The translations under genes and the position numbers were made by a program. Under the pieces are notes generated by a model that saw nothing but the letters and a program-made list of their open reading frames with translations, was not told the DNA's origin and did not search any database. From Chitinophagaceae bacterium (GTDB taxonomy: Bacteria > Bacteroidota > Bacteroidia > Chitinophagales > Chitinophagaceae): DNA of 64,000 nt. The DNA lies in contig SCVJ01000032.1 in assembly GCA_004322425.1 (NCBI GenBank), forward strand, positions 18,099-82,098, in the 5' to 3' direction. Position 1 is the stretch's first letter, and each line of letters begins with the position of its first letter. This document shows, in pieces, positions 1 through 9,306 of this stretch.

Positions 1-684
1 CGTCAGTTTACAGAACAACTGCAACAACAAAATTTTATGATGGCCGTTACGCATGAGTTTAAAACTCCGATTGCTGTTGCAATACTTAACATTGAAACAT
101 TACAGAAATATGAATTGGAACCTGAAAAGAAAAGTAAACTATTGCAAATGACGTTGGAGGAAGTGAGTCGCTTAAACACACTCACCAATAATATACTTAT
201 TACCTCGCAACTGGAAGGACCAAGAAGCAAGCTATCTAAGGATGATCTTAATTTTTCGGCACTGTTAAAAGATTCAATTCAGAATTTTAAAAATCGACAT
301 AGCGATAACAACATAGTAGAAGATATAGAAACCGAAATTGATATTTTGGGTGATGCTTTTTTGTTACAAATGATGATTAATAATTTATTGGGAAATGCAA
401 TTAAATATTCTCCAAAAGGCAAATCCATTTATTGCCAATTAACGAAGCAAAATAATAAAGTGAGGTTGGCTGTTATTGACGAAGGGCCGGGCATTGCCGA
501 TATAGAAAAAAAGAAAATATTTGATAAGTTTTATAGAATTGGTAACGAAGAAACCCGAAAAACACAGGGCACGGGATTAGGGCTTTACCTTTGTAGAAAG
601 ATTGCCAAAGATCACAATGCCGACATTTCAGTGACAAACAATAGTCCCACAGGCAGTACTTTTGCGGTTACTTTTCAAGTTTAA
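1..684 (+). CDS. Sensor histidine kinase, C-terminal half (5' end cut by window edge)
   Basis: The reading frame is open from base 1, so the N-terminal sensor part lies outside the window. The visible 227 residues hold the dimerisation/phosphoacceptor helix, with the phosphorylated His in FMMAVTHEFKTP (bases 52-54), followed by a HATPase domain with N box (NNLLGNAIKYSP), G1 (DEGPGI), F box (FDKFYRIG) and G2 (GTGLGLYL). All catalytic boxes look intact. It would autophosphorylate on ATP and pass phosphate to the response regulator encoded 3 bases downstream. The internal ATG at 37 is not a credible start because it would cut the H box. The signal sensed cannot be told. Confidence 0.95.
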   Translation, partial: RQFTEQLQQQNFMMAVTHEFKTPIAVAILNIETLQKYELEPEKKSKLLQMTLEEVSRLNTLTNNILITSQLEGPRSKLSKDDLNFSALLKDSIQNFKNRHSDNNIVEDIETEIDILGDAFLLQMMINNLLGNAIKYSPKGKSIYCQLTKQNNKVRLAVIDEGPGIADIEKKKIFDKFYRIGNEETRKTQGTGLGLYLCRKIAKDHNADISVTNNSPTGSTFAVTFQV

Positions 685-687
685 ATT

Positions 688-1398
688 ATGCCCCTTAAAA
701 AAGAGAAAGCTTCTATCTTACTTATTGAAGATGAAGAAAACTTACACGAGGCCCTAAAACTAAATTTAGAGATGGAGGGCTATGGTGTGGTTTCGGCATT
801 CGATGGCGCAGAAGCACTTAAAATTTTTCAAAGTGAATACTTCGATTTAATTATCGCTGATATTATGCTTCCGGAAATTGACGGAATTAATCTAATAGAA
901 TTCATTCGAATTAAAAATAACGAAGTACCCATTTTAATTTTAAGCGCAAAAAATAGCAGCGCAGACAGAGTGTTGGGATTAAAAAAAGGCGCCGACGATT
1001 ACCTGACAAAGCCATTTAATTTGGAAGAACTTTTGTTACGAATTCAAAAATTAATAGAAAAAAATAAAAAAATTCAAGACAAAACAACCATCAACGAAAC
1101 GTATAGTTTTGGTGAAAATATAATCGATTTTAAAGCGCAGGAAGCCACCACTTTTAATAATCTAAAAATTCGATTGAGTAAAAAAGAGACTATGTTATTG
1201 AAATTACTCATCGAAAATAAAAATGAAGTAGTGCCTCGAGAAAAAATACTACAAGCAGTTTGGGGTTACAATGTCTATCCAACCACAAGAACGATTGATA
1301 ACTTTATTCTGAATCTTCGAAAATATTTTGAAGAAGATAGTCGTAACCCAAAATACTTTCAATCTGCCCACGGAGTGGGTTACAAATACAGCGAATAA
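688..1398 (+). CDS. OmpR/PhoB-family response regulator
   Basis: A two-domain regulator of 236 residues. The receiver domain (about residues 8-125) has the acidic pair near E14-D15, the phosphoacceptor D58 in IIADIMLPE, and the conserved Lys in YLTKPF. The C-terminal winged-helix DNA-binding domain (about 140-236) ends in the usual RTIDNFILNLRKYF and GVGYKY motifs. It starts 3 bases after the kinase stop, so kinase and regulator form an operon and very probably a cognate pair. Target genes cannot be inferred from this window. Confidence 0.95.
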   Translation: MPLKKEKASILLIEDEENLHEALKLNLEMEGYGVVSAFDGAEALKIFQSEYFDLIIADIMLPEIDGINLIEFIRIKNNEVPILILSAKNSSADRVLGLKKGADDYLTKPFNLEELLLRIQKLIEKNKKIQDKTTINETYSFGENIIDFKAQEATTFNNLKIRLSKKETMLLKLLIENKNEVVPREKILQAVWGYNVYPTTRTIDNFILNLRKYFEEDSRNPKYFQSAHGVGYKYSE

Positions 1399-1426
1399 TT
1401 TTTAAAAATATTGTGTTCGATTTTTT

Positions 1427-2125
1427 CTACAAATCACCCAATTGAGGTCTCATCACAATATCTTCTACACAAGCGCCGGGCGATAATTGCGAGGCAGCAA
1501 AAATCATTTTAGCCACATCCTCTGCTAACATTATTCGATGTGCTGAATTATCAAAATCTCCCCATGAATCAGTAAACACAGCACCTGGAAACACCGAAGT
1601 AACTTTTATGCCAAATGATTTTAATTCTTCTCGCAAATTTTTACTAAATCCATGTAGCGCATATTTGCTAATACTATAAGCTCCACCATTTGAATACGCT
1701 TTCAAAGCAGCAATGGAACAGATATTGAAAATATGACCTTGTTTAGCTTCTTTCATTTTCGGCAGCAATGTTCTTGTAAGATGATAAGCTGCTTGTAAAT
1801 TAATTGCTAATTGTTCTTCCAATAATCCTTCGCGTTCATTATGAATGGAACCAGGCTCAAAAGCACCTGCGTTATTAATTACCAAATCCGGAACGGAGTG
1901 GCTTAAACACCAGTTACCAAATTCTTTGGCTTGTTCTTTTTCGCTAATATTAAATGGCTTTGCTTTTATGGAAATAGAGGGAAATTGCACTTGCAGTTTT
2001 TCCATAGTTTGATATAACCCCACTGCACCTTTTGAAGTAAGCAACAAGTTGAATCCATTAGCCGCAAATAACTCGGCGATAGATTTTCCAATACCTCTTG
2101 ACGCTCCAGTAATTACTACATTCAT
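1427..2125 (-). CDS. SDR-family oxidoreductase
   Basis: A classical short-chain dehydrogenase/reductase of 232 residues. The N-terminal Rossmann fold carries TGASRGIG, the family NNAG motif is present (VINNAGAF), and the catalytic pair is in YSISKYAL (Tyr-x3-Lys). It should bind NAD(P)H and reduce or oxidise a small carbonyl or alcohol substrate in the cytoplasm. No acyl-carrier or sugar partner lies nearby, so the substrate is unknown. It is convergent with the response regulator and divergent from the YjjG-like gene, from which it is separated by about 70 bases. Confidence 0.9.
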   Translation of the reverse strand: MNVVITGASRGIGKSIAELFAANGFNLLLTSKGAVGLYQTMEKLQVQFPSISIKAKPFNISEKEQAKEFGNWCLSHSVPDLVINNAGAFEPGSIHNEREGLLEEQLAINLQAAYHLTRTLLPKMKEAKQGHIFNICSIAALKAYSNGGAYSISKYALHGFSKNLREELKSFGIKVTSVFPGAVFTDSWGDFDNSAHRIMLAEDVAKMIFAASQLSPGACVEDIVMRPQLGDL

Positions 2126-2198
2126 AAATTACACTTTTTTATCAACAAGGTTCTAAGTTAAACATTATGTGTTACATCATACACCGTAAATTGCAGGC

Positions 2199-2894
2199 AT
2201 GAAATATCGTCACCTTTTTTTTGATCTCGATCATACTCTTTGGGACTTTGAAGCCAATGCCCGAGTAACGATGCTTGACTTGTATCATGCTCTCGAATTG
2301 AAAAGTAGAGGTATTGATGATTTTGAACTTTTCTATAAAAACTATCTCCAGCACAATGAAAAACTTTGGGAGCGCTATCGAAATGGGTTTATCAAACAAA
2401 AGGATTTGCGATTTAAAAGAATGTGGTTGTCGTTAATTGATTTTAAAATTGCGGATGAAAAACTTGCACAAGAAATGAATGTTCTTTTTTTAGATTCACT
2501 TCCTTCTCGCACCATTTTATTTCCTTACACAAGAGAAATTTTAACATACTTAAAAAACAAAAATTATTTCCTTCATCTTATTACCAATGGTTTTGAAAGT
2601 GTACAACAAGGGAAACTAAAACATTCTGGATTGGAAACATTTTTTACTGAGGTTATCACATCCGAAGCTAGCAATAGTTTAAAACCGAATAAAGAAATTT
2701 TTGATTACGCATTAAAAAAAACAGGAGCAACCCTTCAGGAAAGTATTATGCTCGGCGACAATATTGAAGTAGATATTGAAGGTGCTATGAACTTCGGAAT
2801 GGATCAGGTTTTTATCAATCATTTACGAATTGAAACAACTATTAAACCCACCTACACTGTTTTTTCGCTGAAAGAGCTGGAGCAAATATTTTAA
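2199..2894 (+). CDS. YjjG-family noncanonical pyrimidine nucleotidase (HAD superfamily)
   Basis: A 231-residue HAD hydrolase. Motif I is FFDLDHTLWDF with nucleophile D9 and acid/base D11; motif II lies in LITNGF; motif IV is MLGDNIEVDIEGA. Size, the LDHTLWDF signature and the helical cap (about residues 15-95) match the YjjG/YfnB group. Known members dephosphorylate modified or noncanonical pyrimidine nucleoside monophosphates and so clean the nucleotide pool. Here that role is inferred from family alone. It has its own upstream region and is convergent with psd. Confidence 0.85.
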   Translation: MKYRHLFFDLDHTLWDFEANARVTMLDLYHALELKSRGIDDFELFYKNYLQHNEKLWERYRNGFIKQKDLRFKRMWLSLIDFKIADEKLAQEMNVLFLDSLPSRTILFPYTREILTYLKNKNYFLHLITNGFESVQQGKLKHSGLETFFTEVITSEASNSLKPNKEIFDYALKKTGATLQESIMLGDNIEVDIEGAMNFGMDQVFINHLRIETTIKPTYTVFSLKELEQIF

Positions 2895-2906
2895 TACACG
2901 TATAAT

Positions 2907-3563
2907 TTACCAAGTTGCGACTACAGTTACTCCGCCTTTTGGTTTATCGCCCAACTTTACTTGAATTTTTGCATCGAGTGGTAAAAGTAAATCTACTCGT
3001 GATCCGAATTTTATAAATCCCATTTCTTGTCCTTGCTTAATTTTTTGTCCGGCTTGTACATAATTCACAATTCGTTTTGCAACAGCGCCGGCAATTTGTT
3101 TAACTAATAGCTCTTTGCCATTTTTATTATAAACAACGCTGTGACGTTCATTTTCAGTAGAAGATTTTGGATGCCACGCTACTAAGTATTTCCCTTGATG
3201 ATATTGGCTGTACGCAACATTGCCACTTACCGGATTTCGATTTACGTGCACATTCAATGGACTCATAAAAATGGAAACCTGAATACGTTTGTCGGTAAAA
3301 TATTCATCGGCTTGCACTTCTTCAATAGTCACCACAGTTCCGTCGGCAGGAGCAACAATAGCGTTTTCGTCAATCGTCAACACTCTGTTGGGAATACGAA
3401 AAAAGGAAACAATAAATAATAACAATATCAATGTAACAAAAAATAACATTCCACAAACGAGCGGCAAACTAAAACTGATAAAATAAAAGCTTAAAAGATT
3501 TAGGGCACTAAACAAGATGACTGCTATCGCGATACTCTTATTCCCTTCTTTATGAATTGTCAT
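2907..3563 (-). CDS. psd: Phosphatidylserine decarboxylase proenzyme, short archaeal type
   Basis: A 218-residue proenzyme when started at the ATG at 3563 (MTIHKEG), which matches family N termini; an upstream ATG at 3584 would add seven residues. Two N-terminal membrane helices (about residues 10-60) precede the catalytic part. The self-cleavage site is G187-S188 in KFGSRVDLLLP; Ser becomes the pyruvoyl cofactor of the small alpha chain. It makes phosphatidylethanolamine from phosphatidylserine at the inner membrane. It lies just downstream of cdsA on the same strand (gap about 50 bases), a usual phospholipid-synthesis pairing. Confidence 0.93.
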   Translation of the reverse strand: MTIHKEGNKSIAIAVILFSALNLLSFYFISFSLPLVCGMLFFVTLILLLFIVSFFRIPNRVLTIDENAIVAPADGTVVTIEEVQADEYFTDKRIQVSIFMSPLNVHVNRNPVSGNVAYSQYHQGKYLVAWHPKSSTENERHSVVYNKNGKELLVKQIAGAVAKRIVNYVQAGQKIKQGQEMGFIKFGSRVDLLLPLDAKIQVKLGDKPKGGVTVVATW

Positions 3564-3612
3564 TTTTGAAATTTTGAAATGCAAAGATAATAATTTGAAA
3601 AGGGCGATACGT

Positions 3613-4464
3613 TTATTTCATACAACAATAAATATAAACCCACACAGCAGGAATGGCAAAAAGCAGAGAATCAAACCGATCTAGAAATCCGCCGTGGCCG
3701 GGCATAAAAGAACCACTGTCTTTTACCGCTGCCATTCGTTTCAATTTTGATTCAAACAAATCACCAAAGGTGCCGGCAATTGTAACAATACCAACAATGA
3801 ATAGTAAATGAGTTATTTCCATAACTGAATTAAAATAACCTACTGCGCCCAAAATGATCATCGTGCAAACAATCCCTCCTACAGTTCCTTCCCAAGTTTT
3901 TTTGGGTGATACTTTTGAAAGTGGTGTTTTACCTATTAAAGAACCCACAAAATAAGCAAGAGAATCATTCAACCATATTGTGATAATGATTAGGAATGGA
4001 AAAAATATATTTGAAATTTCAATCGCCTTTAGATCAAACAAATCAATCATAAATGCCAACGACAACGAAATATAAATCAACCCAAATGCTGTAAAGGCAT
4101 TTGCTTTCAAATCATTTCTATGTGTATTAAAATTTCCGAGGACGATTAGTGTGGCGCCACAAATAAAAACAGGTAAAAATAAATCTGCTATCAAAAATCC
4201 AATGATTGAAAGATTAAGTTCGGTAGCACTGAATAGCAACATCGAAAAACTCAAAAACATTAACCCACTTTTTACTAAAAAATGAAAGGGCTGTTTTTGT
4301 ATTTTCTCAACCAGTTTTAAATATTCCCACCAACATCCAAAATGAATAACAGAAAAAAGCAAGAAAAAACTCCACTTGTTCCATAGCAAACCCAAAAGCA
4401 TAACCGCTACGAAAACGATAGCCGTTCTACTTCTTGTTTGCAATATTTTTTTATCAATTGCCAT
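3613..4464 (-). CDS. cdsA: Phosphatidate cytidylyltransferase
   Basis: This integral membrane enzyme makes CDP-diacylglycerol from CTP and phosphatidic acid, feeding the phosphatidylserine/Psd route encoded next door. The CDS signature is at the C terminus: KTPLSKVSPKKTWEG followed by DSGSFMPGHGGFLDRFDSLL. About eight hydrophobic segments are visible. The chosen start is the ATG at 4464 (MAIDKKILQTR), which overlaps the end of the CPBP gene by 11 bases; the longer frame to 4527 reads through the CPBP coding sequence and is not expected. Overlap and strand suggest translational coupling with the CPBP protease. Confidence 0.93.
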   Translation of the reverse strand: MAIDKKILQTRSRTAIVFVAVMLLGLLWNKWSFFLLFSVIHFGCWWEYLKLVEKIQKQPFHFLVKSGLMFLSFSMLLFSATELNLSIIGFLIADLFLPVFICGATLIVLGNFNTHRNDLKANAFTAFGLIYISLSLAFMIDLFDLKAIEISNIFFPFLIIITIWLNDSLAYFVGSLIGKTPLSKVSPKKTWEGTVGGIVCTMIILGAVGYFNSVMEITHLLFIVGIVTIAGTFGDLFESKLKRMAAVKDSGSFMPGHGGFLDRFDSLLFAIPAVWVYIYCCMK

Positions 4465-5470
4465 TATTAGTTTGATTATTGGGTGTTTCCTGAGCCCATG
4501 ATGGATGCCGCGCATCCTCCACCACAATCAATTCTTCTTCGCCGGGATTATTATTTTGATGCATGTTAATCTTTTCAAATTGCAGGAGCAAACCTACAAG
4601 CACTATAGTGGAAAAAATACCAACCCAAATAGGAAAAGTTGGATCCGCATCATTTACTTTGAGTGCAGGATTGTAAAGTTTCATAAGATAAAGAACAGTC
4701 ATCGCAACTCCGTTATTTGTTATATGTCCAATGATACTCAGCCAAAGATTTCCCGTTCGGTAATACATCCATCCTAATACCAAACTTAGCGCCACTCTAC
4801 TTAAAAATCCGATATACGAAAAATGAATAGCGCTGAAAATAATGGAGGTAACAATAATTGCCAATATGGGCGCTTTGAACCAGCGTGATAAAAGATTTTG
4901 AATGCCTCCCCGAAAAAGTGTTTCTTCAAACAAAGCAGGAAAAATGGCTAACATAAATAGTGCGAGTAAGTAATCTTTAAAATTATTCATCCTTCCAACT
5001 ACTTCAATTTGTCTCGCATAATCTTCTTCTGCAATTTTGAACTTTAATTTAGTCGCCTCAGAAAACGGCAACGATTCTGTAAACTGCGCCAACATACCCA
5101 CCAAGGGTAAACACGCAAACATGATCAATAATACAATAAACATTTGTTGCCCATTTACTGGTTTGTTGAATCCTAAATGTGTCCCTGTTTTTTTGTGACA
5201 TATCCATGCATAAAAAAGTGTTGGGAGGAAAAAAATAAATAGTGTACTCAAAAGCTGAACAAGTCGAAGCATTCCTGCATTTTCGGGAACCAGCAACTTA
5301 TCCATAATTTTTTCTTGCGAAGCACCAATCAAAGATGTTCCCAATTCAGGGTTCATCCATAGCGGAATGAAGCTTACAATGCCCGCCAAAACAATTCCGG
5401 CACCGGTAAGTCCCAACAATACGCCAAACTGTCCCCAATATGTAAATTTTTTTGTTGCAGGGTAAGACAT
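4454..5470 (-). CDS. CPBP-family intramembrane glutamic endopeptidase
   Basis: A 338-residue multi-pass protein of the CPBP (Abi/RCE1-like) family. The diagnostic motif is FEETLFRGGIQNLL (EExxxR) about two thirds along, followed by a conserved His in FSAIHFSYIGF and another His/Asn near IIGHITNNG. About eight hydrophobic helices are present. Bacterial members are linked to protein processing, bacteriocin immunity or stress; no bacteriocin gene is nearby. It is the first gene of the CPBP-cdsA-psd unit. The C-terminal 40 residues are polar and rich in Asn and Glu. Confidence 0.9.
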   Translation of the reverse strand: MSYPATKKFTYWGQFGVLLGLTGAGIVLAGIVSFIPLWMNPELGTSLIGASQEKIMDKLLVPENAGMLRLVQLLSTLFIFFLPTLFYAWICHKKTGTHLGFNKPVNGQQMFIVLLIMFACLPLVGMLAQFTESLPFSEATKLKFKIAEEDYARQIEVVGRMNNFKDYLLALFMLAIFPALFEETLFRGGIQNLLSRWFKAPILAIIVTSIIFSAIHFSYIGFLSRVALSLVLGWMYYRTGNLWLSIIGHITNNGVAMTVLYLMKLYNPALKVNDADPTFPIWVGIFSTIVLVGLLLQFEKINMHQNNNPGEEELIVVEDARHPSWAQETPNNQTNNGN

Positions 5471-5605
5471 GTCTATTTATTTTTTTACTTGTAAATTTGC
5501 ACGCAGCAATCCGCGAAAGTATTGGATAAAAGCCAATCAAATACAAGATACTGTATAGGCAACAAAATATCACACTTACAAATATTTGACTCTTAATAGC
5601 ATTGA

Positions 5606-6643
5606 ATGGTGAAAATTGATACGATAATACTTCCGGATTTTCCGATTTTATTGGCTCCCATGGAAGATGTAAGCGATCCGCCTTTTCGTGCTGTTTGTAA
5701 AGACAATGGCGCAGATCTTATGTACAGCGAGTTTATTTCCAGCGAAGGATTGATTCGAAACGCCATTAAAAGTAAAGTGAAGCTTGACTTTAGCGAAGAA
5801 GAGCGGCCGTTTGGAATTCAAATTTTTGGCGGCGACGAAGAGGCACTTTCTCTTAGCGCAAAGATTTGCGAAGCAGTAACCCCAGATTTGATAGATATTA
5901 ATTTTGGATGCCCCGTAAAAAAAGTAGCACTACGAGGTGCCGGAGCCGGTGTTTTAAAAGACATTGATTTAATGGAACGATTAACCTCTTCTGTTGTAAA
6001 ATCAACCACATTGCCCGTAACGGTAAAAACAAGATTAGGATGGGATGATCAAACAAGAAATATTGAAGAAGTTGCCGAACGTTTGCAAGATGTTGGAATT
6101 AAAGCGTTAACTATTCATGGGCGCACCCGAACTCAAATGTATAAAGGAGAGGCTGATTGGACTTTGATTGGCCGCGTAAAAAATAATCCGCGCATTCATA
6201 TTCCCATATTTGGTAACGGCGATATTGAAAGTCCGGAAAAAGCATTGGAATATAAAAACCGCTATGGCGTGGATGGAATAATGATTGGTCGTGCCGCTAT
6301 TGGTTATCCTTGGATTTTTAATGAGATTAAATATTTTCTAAAAACAGGCAATCATTTACCGCCTCCAACAATTGAAGATCGTGTGGCTGTTTGTCGAAAG
6401 CACTTATTTAAAAGTGTAGAATGGAAAAATCCAATTGTAGGAATAAATGAAATGCGCCGACATTATGCCAATTATCTAAAAGGGTTACCCAACATAAAAG
6501 AATACCGCAATAAATTAGTGACGTTAAAAACGGTGGAAGAAATTGATGAAGTATTGTATGATATTGAAAAAACCTATTCAGGATTTACTTTTGAAAAATC
6601 GGCAATCGAACTCATTAACTACCACGAAAAATGTGCCGTGTAA
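5606..6643 (+). CDS. dusB: tRNA-dihydrouridine synthase, DusB type
   Basis: This flavoenzyme reduces uridine to dihydrouridine in tRNA D loops using FMN and NADPH. The 345-residue protein has a TIM barrel opening with LAPMEDVSDPPFR, the NFGCPVKKV motif with the catalytic Cys, RGAGAGVL, TVKTRLGW, the IHGRTR phosphate site and NGDI, then a C-terminal helical domain (from about residue 245) for tRNA binding. These are the features of the DusB clade. It is a single gene divergent from the CPBP operon. Confidence 0.95.
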   Translation: MVKIDTIILPDFPILLAPMEDVSDPPFRAVCKDNGADLMYSEFISSEGLIRNAIKSKVKLDFSEEERPFGIQIFGGDEEALSLSAKICEAVTPDLIDINFGCPVKKVALRGAGAGVLKDIDLMERLTSSVVKSTTLPVTVKTRLGWDDQTRNIEEVAERLQDVGIKALTIHGRTRTQMYKGEADWTLIGRVKNNPRIHIPIFGNGDIESPEKALEYKNRYGVDGIMIGRAAIGYPWIFNEIKYFLKTGNHLPPPTIEDRVAVCRKHLFKSVEWKNPIVGINEMRRHYANYLKGLPNIKEYRNKLVTLKTVEEIDEVLYDIEKTYSGFTFEKSAIELINYHEKCAV

Positions 6644-6652
6644 TTTTCAATT

Positions 6653-7333
6653 TTATTCAATAGCGTTTAACACTTCTTTACTTAATGGAGAAATAGTAGC
6701 TCCGAAAAAATGAGTTAGTTCTCCATTTTCATCAACAATATATTTACAAAAATTCCAGGCGGGCTGTTTGTTGTTCCATCCATTTTTTGAAGCATCGCTC
6801 AGCCATTGATATACACTATTTTGTTCGACTCCCTTTTTAACAACCGATTTTTTCATGATTAAAAAAGTAACTCCGTAATTGAGTTTACAAAAACTAGCAA
6901 TCTCTTCGTCACTTCCTTTTTCTTGTTCTTTAAAATCATTAGCCGGAAACCCAATCAGCACTAATTTTTCTTTATACTCTTCGTGTAGTTTTTGTAAATC
7001 GGCATATTGATTTGTATAACCGCAATCGGATGCTGTATTTACCAGCATTACTTTTTTCCCTTTTAATGAAGAGAAGTCAAGAGCTTCCCCATTGTTGCTC
7101 ATCGCCGTCAACGAATAAAAAGAAACTATAGATTTATTGGTTGTACTTGAAACTGCTTGCGTATTTATTTTTTTCACGTTCGTCCACCACATAAATACCG
7201 GATACGTTGCTTTTAAAATCATTTGTCGGATTGTCATATTCTTTGCATTTAAATTTATAAAAGCCACATAACCACAAAAAGTAGCTACAAATAAAAAAAG
7301 AACAATAAGGCTTTTTTTAATAAAACTAATCAT
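6653..7333 (-). CDS. Glutathione peroxidase-family thiol peroxidase, membrane anchored
   Basis: A 226-residue GPx-fold protein. The N terminus (about residues 7-26) is a single hydrophobic helix after two lysines, so the catalytic domain probably faces the periplasm. The peroxidatic Cys is in NTASDCGYTNQY; the Gln equivalent is in FKEQEKGSDEE and the Trp-Asn pair in PAWNFCKYIVD, so the catalytic set looks complete. Bacterial Cys-type GPx proteins usually use thioredoxin rather than glutathione. Another Cys in IASFCKLNY may be the resolving residue (inference). It follows the aldehyde dehydrogenase by 5 bases on the same strand, so they probably share a transcript. Confidence 0.9.
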   Translation of the reverse strand: MISFIKKSLIVLFLFVATFCGYVAFINLNAKNMTIRQMILKATYPVFMWWTNVKKINTQAVSSTTNKSIVSFYSLTAMSNNGEALDFSSLKGKKVMLVNTASDCGYTNQYADLQKLHEEYKEKLVLIGFPANDFKEQEKGSDEEIASFCKLNYGVTFLIMKKSVVKKGVEQNSVYQWLSDASKNGWNNKQPAWNFCKYIVDENGELTHFFGATISPLSKEVLNAIE

Positions 7334-7338
7334 ACTTT

Positions 7339-8718
7339 TTAATTGATAATCCGCTTCAGCAACTTCAACTTTCCAGAAAAAGGCGGATATTTTAAAGAAG
7401 GATCAAACCAAGTTGGTGTTTTCATCACTGGCTTTAAACGTGTAAATGTATCAAATGTATATTTCCCGTGATAAGCCCCCATTCCACTAAAGCCTACGCC
7501 GCCAAAAGGAAATTTTTTGTTGGCAAAATGCCACGCAGTATTATTTACACAGCCGCCTCCGAAATGAACATTTTCTATCCATTGTTTTTCTTTTTCATCG
7601 CTCGATGTAAAAACGTAAAATGATAATGGGTTCGGATTTCGATGTACAATACGAATAGCTTCTTCCGTAGTTTCAAAACTTATGACTGGTAAAATAGGTC
7701 CAAAAATTTCTTCGGCCATTAGCGGAGAATCCAATGAAACATTTTCAATGATAGTTGGTTCTATCCAACTTTCATTTTTGTTGTGTCGCCCACCAGCTAA
7801 AATAGTGCCGTGTTGTAAATACGTTACAAGTCTGTCGAATTGTTTTTCATTAATAATCTTTCCATATTCAACACTTTGATTGCTATCCTTGCTATAAAAT
7901 TTTAGTATTGTCGATTTTATTTCTGCTATCAATTTCTCCTTGATGGAAGTGTGTACCAACAGATAATCGGGGGCAATACAAGTTTGTCCAGCATTGACAA
8001 ATTTTCCCAACACAATTCTTTTAGCTGCAACTGCTATCTCGGCATCAGCTTCAACAACGCAAGGGCTCTTGCCACCTAATTCCAGAGTTACAGGGGTTAA
8101 ATGTTCTGCCGCCATTTTATACACTACTTTTCCAACTGCCGTACCTCCTGTATAAAAAATATGGTCGAATCGAAAGTCTTTCAACAACGGAGGAATGACC
8201 GTAGCACCATCGCCACTGATGACGCGAACAAAGTTTGGAGCAAATAAAGAACTAATAATTTTTGAAATTAATTTATCTGTTGCTGATGCTACTTCCGATG
8301 GTTTTACCACCACACAATTCCCACCGGCAATAGCGCCAATTAAAGGAATCAATGATAATTGCACTGGATAATTCCACGGTCCAATGATTAACACCACGCC
8401 CAACGAATCGCGATACACCTTACTCGACGATGGCAGATTTACCAAATCTGTGCCCACTGATTTCGGTTTCATCCATCGTTCCAAATTTTTTATCGTGAGG
8501 TTAATTTCCGACAACACAAAACCTAATTCAGTTGCATACGCTTCTTCCTTATTTTTTTTCAAGTCGGCAAATAATGCATCATATATTTCCTGCTCTTTTT
8601 CAAGAAGCATTTTTTTCAATTTTACCAGTTGCATTTTTCGAAACTCGTATGAACGAGTTGCCCCTGTTTCATAAAATTTTCTAATCTCATTCATAGAATC
8701 CAAGAGAGCATTCTCCAT
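7339..8718 (-). CDS. Aldehyde dehydrogenase, class 3-like
   Basis: A 459-residue NAD(P)-dependent aldehyde dehydrogenase without the longer N-terminal arm of class 1/2 enzymes, matching the class 3/fatty- or coniferyl-aldehyde group. Visible motifs are the IGPWNYPVQL cofactor loop, FTGGTAVGK, the general base Glu in ELGGKSP, the nucleophile Cys in GQTCIAPDY, and EEIFGPILP. It would oxidise medium or long-chain or aromatic aldehydes to acids. With the peroxidase encoded next it may deal with lipid-peroxidation aldehydes, which is an inference from context. It diverges from tadA. Confidence 0.93.
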   Translation of the reverse strand: MENALLDSMNEIRKFYETGATRSYEFRKMQLVKLKKMLLEKEQEIYDALFADLKKNKEEAYATELGFVLSEINLTIKNLERWMKPKSVGTDLVNLPSSSKVYRDSLGVVLIIGPWNYPVQLSLIPLIGAIAGGNCVVVKPSEVASATDKLISKIISSLFAPNFVRVISGDGATVIPPLLKDFRFDHIFYTGGTAVGKVVYKMAAEHLTPVTLELGGKSPCVVEADAEIAVAAKRIVLGKFVNAGQTCIAPDYLLVHTSIKEKLIAEIKSTILKFYSKDSNQSVEYGKIINEKQFDRLVTYLQHGTILAGGRHNKNESWIEPTIIENVSLDSPLMAEEIFGPILPVISFETTEEAIRIVHRNPNPLSFYVFTSSDEKEKQWIENVHFGGGCVNNTAWHFANKKFPFGGVGFSGMGAYHGKYTFDTFTRLKPVMKTPTWFDPSLKYPPFSGKLKLLKRIIN

Positions 8719-8760
8719 AGTTAAAATTTGCGGTCAAGATAAGTTTTTTATCTTTAAAGC

Positions 8761-9198
8761 ATGACTGATGATTATTTTATGGAACAAGCTTTGAAAGAAG
8801 CGAACAAGGCTTTTGACAAGGACGAAGTACCGGTGGGCGCCATTGTAGTATTGAATGAAAAAATTATTGCACGCGGCTATAATATGGTGGAGCAGCTCAA
8901 CGATCCCACTGCTCACGCCGAAATGATTGCACTTACCGCAGCGTTCAATTCTTTAGGAAGTAAATACCTGCCCGACGCTACTTTATATGTAACCGTAGAA
9001 CCTTGTTTTATGTGCGCCGGCGCTCTTTATTGGAGTAAAATTGGAAAAATTGTTTTTGGTGCTTCCGATGAAAAAAATGGTTATAAAAAAACGGCCGGAA
9101 CCAACTGCCCTTTCCATCCAAAAACAGAATTGATACAAGGAATTATGAAAGAAGAATGCGCAAAACTGATGAAAGATTTTTTTAAATCAAAAAGATAA
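8761..9198 (+). CDS. tadA: tRNA-specific adenosine deaminase (TadA-like nucleoside deaminase)
   Basis: A 145-residue zinc deaminase. The zinc/catalytic motif is H52-A-E54 followed by PCFMCAGAL with the two Cys ligands; the opening DYFMEQALKEA and VPVGAIVV are typical of TadA. It converts the wobble adenosine of tRNA-Arg(ACG) to inosine. The paralogous guanine deaminase family shares motifs, but length and N terminus favour TadA. Monocistronic, with 42 bases to the divergent aldehyde dehydrogenase start. Confidence 0.9.
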   Translation: MTDDYFMEQALKEANKAFDKDEVPVGAIVVLNEKIIARGYNMVEQLNDPTAHAEMIALTAAFNSLGSKYLPDATLYVTVEPCFMCAGALYWSKIGKIVFGASDEKNGYKKTAGTNCPFHPKTELIQGIMKEECAKLMKDFFKSKR

Positions 9199-9201
9199 TC
9201 G

Positions 9202-9238
9202 CTTCCTGAGTAGCGACAAAGTCGCGTATCGAAGGAAG
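9202..9238. repeat. REP-like nested palindrome
   Basis: An outer CTTCC/GGAAG pair (9202-9206 with 9234-9238) encloses an inner GCGAC-AAA-GTCGC hairpin (9213-9225). It lies immediately after the tadA stop. It has no run of T on either side, so it is not a classic intrinsic terminator. It looks like an extragenic repeat unit, but only one copy was seen here. Confidence 0.45.
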
Positions 9239-9263
9239 TAATGCAACAAAGCAAAAGATGCAG

Positions 9264-9271
9264 TAACTTTG
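9264..9271 (+). promoter_or_regulatory. Candidate promoter -7 box for superoxide dismutase
   Basis: TAACTTTG matches the Bacteroidota -7 consensus TAnnTTTG exactly. It lies 35 bases before the sod start, giving an expected AT-rich leader of about 30 bases. No clear TTTG -33 box was found. Confidence 0.45.
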
Positions 9272-9306
9272 TTTCAATACTTTTTTTTTAATTAAATATA
9301 TATTTT

